22,288 nt of DNA from Gnomoniopsis sp. IMI 355080 (Eukaryota > Ascomycota > Sordariomycetes > Diaporthales > Gnomoniaceae): the NCBI GenBank assembly GCA_027946555.1, contig JAPEVC010000369.1, positions 1 to 22,288 on the forward strand, read 5' to 3'. The notes under the pieces are model-generated. The model saw nothing but the letters and a program-made list of their open reading frames with translations, was not told where the DNA came from and did no database searches. Both the position numbers and the translations under genes were made by a program. Each line of letters starts with the position of its first letter. Positions within the stretch are counted from its first letter, which is position 1. Positions 1 through 9,700 of this stretch are shown here, in pieces.

Positions 1-913
1 CCGCTAACCCTGGTCTCCCTCCCCCACTCCCCAAGGCCTGCTTATTAACATGCCCTTCATGACACACGGCTTATTTATCGCATTGCAACGCATTTCGTCG
101 GAAGCCTGTGAATGATGCCGGCGCCACCAAACGCACATCTACTACCGAACTTCTTCGTCGCATCTGATACAGTATTCATTCGTCGACACTGCCTCCCGAC
201 TGCTCTTGCACATACGCCATATTGCACCATTTCTGCTCTAGGCCTCGACTACGCCTCCACAGAGTCATCCCTGGCTTGTCTTTGTTGGAGTTGGTTTGCA
301 TTTGCATCTGCATTGCCTCGACAGGCCGAAGCCGAGGTGGAAGCGCCCAGAGTCAAGAGGACAGCCCTTGGTCTTTGTACGACTGGAGAGGTGTGTTAGG
401 ATCCTCCCCTTCACTTCTCCTGGACTCTTTTCCAAAGACTGGTGACAACAAGATCGTCCACATCCTCTCAGTCTTGCTCATGTCCCAAAGCCTGTCCAAA
501 TGGTTGCGATGACTCTGCCGCGGGGGGCTTCAAGCCACGGGCTTGCATCAAAGTGGATAGCTGTCCTGGAGCTCTCTGCCCTTGGTCTAGCTACACAAGA
601 CACTCTAGATCATTGCTCAAAGACTCAAATTGACTAGAATTGGTCACTCTTGCATCGTCTGAAATATTCTAACTGAAGTTTGGGCAGACATATTTGGGAC
701 CAGACCTCGAGATCCACCCTACCTACCTATCGTCGCCGACTCCTTCCCCCACCAAAATCAAGAAGCACTCCATTTGCTACACCCCACCTGCTGCTACACC
801 TTTGTTCCCTAGGACGCACTGGGCAGGATTGGCAGAGGTTTCCAGGCTACGAATGCAGGCTGGGTTTGGGTTTGCTCAAAGTAAGGATCCAGCTGGTGTT
901 TCGCTAAGGCCGC
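1..913 (+). other. Upstream region, no supported gene
   Basis: No ORF here has convincing coding character; those present are short, overlap in several frames and match nothing I recognise. The part from about 690 to 830 is rich in C/T runs and CCTACCTACC-like sequence, as expected of a fungal promoter or leader. It is most simply read as the promoter and 5' leader of the gene at 1314-3170. The 3' end of an upstream gene could lie at the extreme left, but nothing shows it. Confidence 0.45.
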
Positions 914-917
914 ATGG

Positions 918-1299
918 GTGAGTACGCATTTCGCATACACATTTTCCGAACCCAACCCAACATTTTTCTTGACTGTCCCTCCTGCTTTCCCTTTCTTGCT
1001 TGCGCACTTCCTCAGAGACTGCCCATATGCGAGCCCTTTTGTCTGAAATCCGCCCAACTACGTCATCCAAACCACGACGACGGTCCACTTGTCCGAGATG
1101 TGCTTGAAAATGGCCTCTGGCCTGGGAAACAGCGGCTCTATTGACAAGAATGCGGAGCGACCGAGGGGGGCGCGATATTACCACTCTTCATTGGTTCTAC
1201 ATTCATGGGACAAACTCACCGTTGCCTATTGCATTATGCCACTACTTGCTGCGTTCCAGCTGGGGCTAACACTATACCTTTATTTGTCACGACATTTAG
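918..1299 (+). other. Probable leader intron of the WICEFCEYE gene
   Basis: The donor GTGAGT is at 918-923, a consensus branch point CTAAC at 1266-1270, and the acceptor TTTAG ends at 1299, about 29 nt after the branch point. All three signals are canonical for a Pezizomycotina intron of 382 nt. Splicing would join ATG-G (914-917) to G at 1300, giving an in-frame start six codons upstream of the ATG at 1314 (MGHRKN-MASDV). It would also remove an intron-encoded, partly hydrophobic N-terminal extension that is open in frame from 1089. Inferred from splice signals only. Confidence 0.6.
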
Positions 1300-1313
1300 G
1301 CCACCGCAAGAAC

Positions 1314-3170
1314 ATGGCCTCAGACGTTGCCTCTGCATCTGTGTACGACCGTAATACCGACCGTCCCATTCGACCCTTGCCAAAACGCCGTCTTCGCGAA
1401 CGACTCTCGCCTGAGGTTGCCGACTCAATCAAGTACCCACCAGCTCCTCAGTCGACACCCGCCCTCTTCTCGTACCCGTGCAACCTGAAAGGAGGGTTTG
1501 AAGAGGAGACGAGCTCTGGTGGCCGGGACTTCCAACCAGACTTCTCGAGCCGACAGTCATCTCGTAGGAATGGGGTCCGCCCTGAGGCCGATCTAGACGA
1601 GGTGGCATTGAGGAGGACAGTGGTGCCTCGTGCGCGAACCGAATCTTTGGGTCGACCTACACATCTGTTGCAGAAGCCCGACACATCCCGGCAGGGTCAA
1701 TCGCCACAGCCTCCACCCTCTGCTGCCTCCTCAGCAGACGGGTATGACTCCTTTGAGAACACCAATAACAAAAAGAAGAGAAAGATTCCGACTGCTGGGG
1801 AGATGAATGGTGTGCACGGTTTGGGTGATCATGGCCTCAACGACGCCCACTCTCTTCCGGGAGGTTTGGCCGTTACCCCAGACCGGTCCGGCGAGAATGG
1901 GAACTCGAGCTCTATTGCGTACTATGGGTCCGGTAGCTTCATGTCTACGGGACAGAACGTTTCGGGACCAGGACGCGGTCGTTTCGGTAGAGCTAGAAGT
2001 GGCAGAAGTCCATTGCAGACGCTCGCGGACACTAGTGGAAACTGGCTGGGACGTGGGTCCAAGAACCGTTCTGCGACGTGGTCTCCTCAACCAGGTGAGT
2101 AACCGCAATGTCTGCATTGTCCAATGTTTCCACAGAAGGCGTCTGCCTCGTCATTTATCTCTATGGCATGGGCGCGTTCGCTTCGTTGTCTTTCCTTAAG
2201 ACACCGCACAATTTGATCGCATCGGAATCCAGACTGACATCCTCTTTGTACTCAAGCGCAAAGCACCGGCATTATTTCTAACGCGATTGCCAACGCAGAA
2301 AAGCTTGTCCCGTCCGAAAATCAGGAGAATATTAGTCTTCTTCAACAGCAGCAAAATGTCAAAAGTACTTCTGCGTCCACGCAGTTTACCTTCACCTGCG
2401 ACTCCCAAGTTCCAGGGTCGTTGGCGTGGCCGGGTTCCGACCCGAAGATGACCTCTTCAGCAACCGTCAGTCATGACGCTTCAGTGCGGAGCTATCCGCA
2501 CTCACGAGCCACTCAGCCGACTGCTCCTGGCGCGTCTCCTCAGGATGGGCCACCGTCTGATAGCAGTCTGCGTGGCGAGGCATCACACTCAGTATCTTCG
2601 GAACGTAAGAACCGACGTCGAGTCGCCAAGGAACTACAGATGCAGGCCCGGAAGCGCCGTGAGGAGACCCAGCGACAGAATTGGCTTCACCCACAGAAGG
2701 CTGAGGACATGTGGATCTGTGAATTCTGCGAGTATGAGCGGATCTTCGGCTACCCCCCAGTAGCGCTCATTCGACAGTATGAGATCAAGGACCGGAAGAT
2801 ACGTCAACAAGAGGAGGAGCGACGTCGAGTCTGGGAGAAGGCTAAAGCTAGAAGTCGCAAGGGAAAGAAGGGCAAAATGCTGCCTAAAAACAACAATGCC
2901 AATACCCACACTCACAACCACACGAATGACGCCCATCAGGCGCCACCCATGGCAAACAACCGCAGCCAGGATACGCAGAGCGAGGTCTACGACGACGAGG
3001 ACTACGAGGGAGAGGGGAACTATGAGCTCGACTCAGAGCCTCCGATGCTTGTGCCTGTCGAGAATAGCCATGCGGCAGCTGCTGGACGCCGGCCCGAAGG
3101 CGGAATAGGCAGTGGCGGAGGTACACAGTCAAAAGCAGTGGGTGTTGAAGGCGGAGGCAGCAGGGTTTAG
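1314..3170 (+). CDS. Uncharacterised fungal protein with WICEFCEYE motif (564 aa)
   Basis: The coding sequence joins 1314-2094 to 2257-3170. The 162-nt intron has donor GTGAGT at 2095, branch point CTGAC at 2233-2237 and acceptor CAAG ending at 2256. The phases match (G + CG gives Ala261), and an in-frame TGA at 2235 requires splicing. Residues 16-45 form a basic, proline-rich conserved-looking block (DRPIRPLPKRRLR, then ADSIKYPPAP). KKKRK at 153-157 resembles a nuclear localisation signal, and 220-227 is a GRGRFGRA patch. Residues 265-277 (GIISNAIANAEKL) precede a charged helix at 376-412, then W413-ICEFCEYE with a lone CxxC (C415/C418), and a Lys/Arg/Glu-rich likely coiled coil to about 468. 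The C-terminus is Asp/Glu-, then Gly-rich. I recall similar hypothetical proteins in other moulds but know no function. A nuclear role is inference. The start at 1314 has A at -3; 914 is the alternative through the leader intron. Confidence 0.85.
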
Positions 3171-6039
3171 GTGGAGCCTGTTGCCACTTGACAGTGATGG
3201 CCCTTGGCGGTCGTCCGACCTGCTCAAGGCTTACTGATCATGCATGGCGATTCTGTTGTTCATCGGGTCGTCTGCAACATTCGATCGTGGCTTGAACCTT
3301 TCATCGAGTGTTTCGTCAGAATCAACGCGCGACTTCTGATGTTGCTCAGCACGCATTCTTTGTGGCGTGCGGCAAGACACGTTGCCTATGTACGGTGTTT
3401 CGCCAGGACCTCATCACTACCGACATCTCCACTTCTACAAAGAGCAACCGCAATCAGCTATCACAGAAAATCGACATCACAGGGAGGGTTCGACAAAGAA
3501 CGGTCGGTCAGCGCACATGACAAGCCCAGAGAGTCATCCCGAAGTTCCGACAAACGGACTGTTAACCAAAGAGCATGGGCTTATTCTATAACAATACACA
3601 CGACAAGGATCAGGACTATGTGGGTTCGCGACTACCGATCCGAGCTGTGCTCCGGTTGTTCTTGGTATACGACATACGTGCTGTCAATAGAGAAAAATGC
3701 ACAGGAATCTTGGATGGCTTCTTGACAAAGACGATTGTCTGCTTGTTGGACACCTTTGGTTTTCAAATACGGTCTATGGACATTACCCACTACCTCGCGC
3801 GGATTCCCCCGATCGTCCTTATGTAGACAGACATACACAAGGAGACACTGTAGTGTGGATAGAACCAATGTATGAGTTGATGATCTGAATGATTGGTTTG
3901 AGGCTCATGGTAGATAGCAAGTGTGAAATCCAACCGGTCGTAATGTGAACCTCATGTACCTTTACACTATCTTCATCACATCCTGAGCATCGAAAGTATA
4001 GGGTAATTACTTCTTTCAGGGGCAAATATTAGGCACAATATCCTCCATGATTTGCATCTACACGCTAGTGGCGTTGTAAAGGCGGTTGTACGTTGTCACG
4101 TTCGCGACATTCGACCGAGTTGTCAGAGCTACTCCGTACGTACAATTCCTTCAATTCCTTCTCTTTACTAATTAATAGTGTCACAAAGTGAGTACATATA
4201 CGCTATAGTCGCTTTCCTCTTTGTTCAACGCAAGCATGGTCCCAGGAGACTCCGTCGTTGATGTGCTTATCCTGCTCCTACTCATCTCGTATTCACTCAC
4301 TCCATCCTCACACAATTCCAGAGGGTCACAGAATTTTGGTTCGCAGCCCGTCGTGAGATCCAACAGTGTGCTGAAACACCCCAAGGAAAAAAAAAAGTTT
4401 ATCTGTGAAAGAAATGAAATGACATACATCCTGAGAGAAGTGCATTCTCGGAGCGAAGCCTCGAGGCTGGCTAGCTGCGATGCGATATCAATGGAGTACC
4501 AGACCAGAGCTCAGGTCAGTCTTGCGCCGTCAGTGCTTTCTCAAAGGGCTATCTTCCACAAATTATCTCTACATGGAAGGTCGTTAGCGGCGCAAGTATG
4601 CTGTACCGTGACGGGGAGCTGCGAGAAGCAACTTTTGGGGGGTTCCATGGTATAACTTTCCACTACACACCTCAGTCGAGACAAGGGAGTTTGATCACAT
4701 GTATCACGTCCTCTATCTTTACCAGCGGTGGTGCCAGCGCCGACCCGCTCATGCCGTGATCATTTTCTTGCAAAAAGGTACTGGCGGTCGGCGACCTTGT
4801 GCCGCAATTTTGCAATGTTCTCTAAGCCATGCTTGCATGTCGCCCAAAGCCCATGGCGACTGGCGAATAAGACCTCCAGCACGTCACTAACACGGTCTTG
4901 GCTCCGGCCACCAGACTTTGGTAGGGAAATTAAAGTATCTTTCATTTGCGAAGATCGATGATCAAGTTGTATTTACGTGATTCAATACCTGCCTACCGAG
5001 CCATGCTAATTGTTCCTTTAATATCGTGAGCCTTGCGAGTGAGTTGACGTACATCTCTTTTAAGTCGCTCATTCGTGATATTCTCCACGGCGTATTGGAC
5101 ATGTGCTTCATATAATTATATGGGCGTTCTTCACAGGCAACTTGCCCTTCTGACGTTCAGTATGGCGATAACCACACTCCGTTTCAGACCTGTGCGCTTA
5201 TGCGACCACGCAAAACGCCCGACCTAAATTGTCTCGTAATGAAAACCAATGGCGAAAGGTGGCAAGTGTGCAGGATAGACAGGGCTGCATATATTTGCCC
5301 CTATTTTAATTCAATGTGACATTTCTACCCTAGAGAGAATAGCAAGTACATGAGACGAGGAAAGATGCGTCGTTGACGAGCTGACTAAGTTGATTTTTAG
5401 CACCTAACTTAGTAGATAGACTATGACGTAGATGCTGTGCGAGCCATTGAACGATGTCACCCTGTCAATGTTCGCGACTCGAAAGCTGTCAGACAATTTA
5501 AGGCTAGAAACCTAGGTATGTTTAAGTCTTTTTGAGTTTGCCCCTGCCATTGTGGACCGAAGTTCCGAGATATCCTTTCAGAATACACTTTCCCATTTGG
5601 TATCGTGGCTGTCATTGGAATATCCTACAGTTTATCATACTGTATTATACGAGAACCAGGTTGACGATTGCGTCCAAGCTCCATCTCTACCAGACTACCG
5701 GGACGGGATCCGCCCTTGGCCTCGGGACCCGTCGACGAGCTTACGATGTATTACTCAAGTAACGGTGGGATCAGAAGCAACGCATGTGGCCGGGGTTGAT
5801 GATTCATTGCCTCTCTACTTTGCGAAAACCTAAACCTGAAGAATCTTGTCAGGCAAGAATCGGGCCCTCGCAATCCAGAGCATGCAGAGTACAGGCCTAC
5901 ACTGGCTTCGAATTATCTCGGCCAGCCCAAGTATCTCTTTACATATTATAGTAGGATGAGGGTGACTTGGCACTTGTGTATGGTAAACAAATCATTTGTG
6001 TTCGGGCGTCCCAGACGTCAAAAGTACGGCGCCAGGGAT

Positions 6040-6072
6040 TTCGTCTGGTCCGGTCGGCTGGTCCCAGACGAA
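6040..6072. repeat. Hairpin built from CCAGACG repeats
   Basis: TTCGTCTGG at 6040-6048 is perfectly complementary to CCAGACGAA at 6064-6072, giving a 9-bp stem and 15-nt loop. A third copy in direct orientation, TCCCAGACG, lies just upstream at 6009-6017. Three copies of a 7-bp word within about 65 bp suggest a protein-binding site or folded element upstream of the next gene, but this is inference and the role is unknown. Confidence 0.4.
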
Positions 6073-6380
6073 TTTCGAATTTGTCTCTGATGGGGAATGA
6101 GGCATGTCAAATGACGTAGGCTGCTTCCAAATGGGCCTTCTTGCAAGCCGCCCGAGACTGCCCAGCGGCGTGATTTCTCTTTGTGTACTGCCCTTTGCAT
6201 TTCACCCAAGTGCTTTGCATACCAAAATCAGAGGTGATGTTGGTGTGTCTATTGAGTGTGTGGCACATGCATTTACAGCAATTTCTAGGCGCATTGAATT
6301 ACCAGAACAAAGCTGAACCTTGCAGTATCCGGATCGACGAAACACACATGGAAAAGGGAGGCCCACCCCGGGGTCAAGCG

Positions 6381-6404
6381 CCCTTGCCCCTGCCCCTGCC
6401 CCCG
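6381..6404 (+). repeat. Imperfect CCCCTG hexamer tandem repeat
   Basis: Four successive 6-bp units (CCCTTG, CCCCTG, CCCCTG, CCCCCG) form a short C-rich microsatellite about 380 bp upstream of the eisosome-like gene start. It could be a promoter element or simple slippage; nothing distinguishes these. Confidence 0.5.
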
Positions 6405-6448
6405 TAACGTCTGCACATCGTAGGCTGTACCGGATGTGTCAGTACATG

Positions 6449-6472
6449 GCGGCCCCGGGCGGCCAAGCGGCC
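6449..6472 (+). promoter_or_regulatory. Three GCGGCC words, possible upstream element
   Basis: GCGGCC occurs at 6449-6454, 6459-6464 and 6467-6472, embedded in a strongly GC-rich patch immediately followed by a T run (6476-6481). CGG/CCG triplets are typical half-sites of fungal Zn2Cys6 regulators. The patch is about 310-330 bp upstream of the ATG at 6781, a plausible promoter position. No specific factor can be named. Confidence 0.3.
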
Positions 6473-6744
6473 TAGCTTTTTTAGTGCGCGTTCAAGCCCA
6501 AAAATGCCAACGAGCTATTCACTCCATCCGGATCTAGACCATTTCCAACGCTGGTCCCCATCCCGCGGATTGCAGTGTGTATCGTCATCTGAGAGTGTGT
6601 CTATCCCCTGCTCGATCATCGGGCTGCAATCCTACGCTCCTACACTCTTTATCCTCTTTCGTCTTCGTCTTCTGGCCTCGACTGTCTGACTGTTGCCACC
6701 TTCTCATCCCAATACAAGAAAAGTCATCCACACCTCCGGCCATC

Positions 6745-6774
6745 ATGCATCTGGTCTACACAGATCTTCGATAG
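6745..6774 (+). promoter_or_regulatory. 9-codon upstream ORF before the eisosome-like gene
   Basis: ATG at 6745 (A at -3) opens a reading frame encoding MHLVYTDLR and stopping at TAG 6772-6774. Only six bases (6775-6780) separate the stop from the main ATG at 6781. If the transcript starts upstream of 6745, ribosomes would meet this uORF first, and the short spacing would disfavour reinitiation at the main ATG. Translation of the large protein would then depend on leaky scanning or a transcription start downstream of 6745. Seen directly in sequence; the regulatory effect is inferred. Confidence 0.45.
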
Positions 6775-6780
6775 TACATC

Positions 6781-9700
6781 ATGTTCGGGTCTAGGAAGAA
6801 CCGTCCGCCAAAACCGGTACGTCACCATGCTGCTTGCTTCCTTTTGCCCATGCGAGCCACACCTGTCACCTGCTTGGCACTTGGGTCTGCAGGGCGATCG
6901 CAACATTTGCTTTCGGAGCATTTTTGCTAGGCGTACATCACTTCCGGGTGAGGCAGGACAACCGTGCTCCTCCTCATCCCTACAACACGTGCTCTCAATC
7001 TCTAGCCATTAATCCATCTGCCCTCTCTGCGTCCATGTCTATCGTATATGACTATACTGCGCATCAGGTCAACTAATTGTTCCACTCACCGCAATAGCCT
7101 CTCAATGCCTCTACCGCCTCCCCATCGGCAGCAACAGCGGCTCTAACTGCCTTTCGCCGGGACTCCTCAGCTTCAACCTCCTCCCTCAGCGCCGCAGCCG
7201 CCGCCGCAGCTCTGCGCGCCCGCCCTACAACTCCCACCAACGTTGCTCAAGTCCAAACCAAACGCAATCTGCGCCGATCCGCCTCTGCTTCCTCCAACCA
7301 CTACAGCTCTCCTGATCGCGGCCCAAGCTTGAGGAGGCAGTCGTCTTCGGGGTCTATGACCGAGCGCACCTTTCGCTCCCCCAGCCCCGGTCCACATCAG
7401 CGCAGTCTCAGCAGCGGTGGCACCCCGAGGACTCCGTTCACAATGAGTGATGTGGAAGCACCGCCGGTGCCGGCAATCCCGGAGAGCGTGAATATGGCCG
7501 CTGCAAAGACGAGGGGAGGTACAAGACCCAAGAGTCTCGGATTCAAAACTACGCCTGTGAAGACGGCAAGTCAGAGGATGGCCGAAAAGGACCAAAATGG
7601 CTCCTGGTTTGGTGCGGCGAGAGTGGGTAACCTGGGAAGTGTGCGAAAGAACGATGCTGTAATGAGAACACCCGCGCCGCAAATACAACAGGCACAGTCC
7701 AGTTCGCAGCCGGAAGAGCCCAGATCCGAAAGTCGCGGATCGTCGGTAAACTTTTCGTATCCCGCGCGCGTACGTGTCGCTTCGCCCACGCCTGGTGTCG
7801 CCGAGGAGGAAACATTTGAACAAGTTGCTACACCGAGGCCGAAAAAGAGGAGCTCGACGCTGTCGCCGCAGCGCGGAGGGCCAGTTCGGTCTGCGCGGCC
7901 TGCGCGGCCTGCGTCGATCGCGTCCGACAGGGAATTGGTCTATGATCCGAATTCTAGAAGAATGGTTCCCCGGGCTGAATTAGAAGCGCTGGAGCAGACT
8001 GCAAGGCCGAAAAAGAAAAAGTCTGCGCCAAATCGCGCTGGGTCGCATCTCGCTAGGGGCACGATGGGCCGGGTGCAAGGTTCTGCAATCGATTCCGGGG
8101 TTCCATCTGAAGCACAGGTGGCGGCGGCGGCATCTTTGAAATCGCATCGAGTCGAAGAGACGCAGCAGATACCTGAGGAAGAAGAGGAGGAGGAAGAGTA
8201 TTACGAGGAAGAGCTTGACCTTGAACCTGTTACGGAACCGGAGAGGCAAGAGGAAGTCGAGACATCATTGGCTCCAGAGCCTTCAACCCAACGCACCGAA
8301 ATATCTATGTCGCCAACTATAGAAGAGAGTGAGGAGTTGCAGTCTGAAGCTGAACATGAGGCGCCAACAAATGCGGCTGCTGCTCTGGATGCTGTGCCTG
8401 TGAGGCAGAGTGTCTATCCACATGGGGTGCCATCGCCACCCCAGAGTGAGAATACAGACGATCAAGTTCCCGTGGAATTGGCAGCAGCATCAACATCATC
8501 ACCAGAGCCGCCAGCTTCCACACAGGAAAGGCCGGAGCCTCGCCAGACGCAGTCATTGCGACGCGAGTCCCGCACACACTCCAACAGCCCCGTGAGGAGC
8601 GCTCACTTTGGCCCGGTTCAAGAAACCCTTACAGTGAAACATGAACCGCCCGTGAGATCGCTATCTCCACGCAAGTCCGCGCTCAAACGCAGTCCCTCCC
8701 GTGGCGCATCTCCCAACGGCGATCGTTCAGACGTCTCCGGCGTCGACACTCCTACACAGGAGCCACCACCTCCACGAAAAAAGTCCGTCCGCGTTAGTTT
8801 CGATGACGAGAAAACTATTGTACTAGGTGAAGCTGCTGGACGGGGAGAGGCGGGCAGCCCAGTGCCGCCGAGCCCTCAGCAAGTCACTTCTGGTGCAAAA
8901 AAGCCATGGTATAGCACCCTTGGGATTGGGCGGAAGAAGGACGCAATCCCGCTCGAGGAAGATGAGGTAATGAAGCCGCGCCCTGCGCTGCCCATGTTTG
9001 GCAGTATCAGAGGCCGAAAGGTGTCTCCGGCACCTGCGGAAGAGAGGGCTCTTGTGAGGCCGCACGAACATTTGGAGGAGGTGCCCGAATCCTCAAGCCC
9101 CGAGTTGGAGAGAAGGACGCTCGCCTCTGAGAACGTCGGCCAGTCAAGCGACCATGCACTTGGTTCCATAATCAATGATCAGGGTGCTAAAACCACCGGA
9201 GCGAACATTTCCAAGCAACGAGAACCGCTACCACCTGTTGTTACGTCAATTGAGGGTAATGGCTATCTGTCGGACTCGACAACTTCCGAAGACGAGGCTG
9301 CGCTGCTAGCCGACACGCCGAAACTGCAGGCTGAAGAGAGTGCAGTTAGCCAGGCCTCGACTCTTGTTCAGTCTGCCGATGTCTTGGGTCCTCAGCAGAA
9401 GGCCATCGACGTCAGGGATTTTGGTGCGAAGCCTGAAGAAGTGCCTTCAATATCATTAACACAACCAAGTCCCCAGCCGGAGCAGAGGGGACAAGAGAGA
9501 GAGTCGTATCTGCGCTTCCCAGGCGGATTCCCTGAGACTGAGACGGAGACTGATGGCGAGAGTGTGAGTTCACCTACGCGCCAGATGACTTTCGAGCCTG
9601 TAGTGCAGAAGGAGGATACCAAGGCCACAGCACACACGCCAGCCACCGTTCTTGCGACGCAGCACGCGGTGCAGGAGCCTTCAGATGAATCGGACGAGAG

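Larger units (their letters stand above)
3171..6780. other. Intergenic region, no supported gene
   Basis: This 3.6-kb stretch separates the WICEFCEYE gene from the eisosome-like gene. Its left part presumably holds the 3' untranslated region of the first gene and its right part the promoter of the second. The longest open frames (3204-3725 and 4221-4655) begin with TTG, lack splice-linked partners and have no recognisable motifs. Small structures seen are an 8-bp inverted repeat ACTAAGTT/AACTTAGT at 5384-5413, a hairpin at 6040-6072, a C-rich hexamer repeat at 6381-6404 and a GCGGCC triplet cluster at 6449-6472. Confidence 0.5.

Noticed and set aside
1089..1313. N-terminal extension of gene 1 from ATG 1089, including a hydrophobic stretch
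   Set aside because: Canonical donor, branch point and acceptor place it inside an intron (918-1299), and the ATG at 1314 has a better context followed by the conserved-looking N-terminus.
3204..3725. 173-codon + strand ORF after gene 1
   Set aside because: It begins with TTG, has no motif, and lies where the 3' untranslated region is expected.
4221..4655. 144-codon ORF with hydrophobic N-terminus (ATG at 4236)
   Set aside because: The Leu/Ile/Ser run resembles a signal peptide, but the remainder is nondescript and includes a run of ten A bases giving Lys; there is no support beyond an open frame.
7173..7823. 216-codon minus-strand ORF opposite the eisosome-like gene
   Set aside because: It lies antisense to a well supported coding exon, and its Arg/Cys/Gly-rich composition is what the reverse complement of GC-rich, Ser/Ala-rich coding sequence gives. 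The other minus-strand ORFs across 7549-11410 are shadows in the same way.
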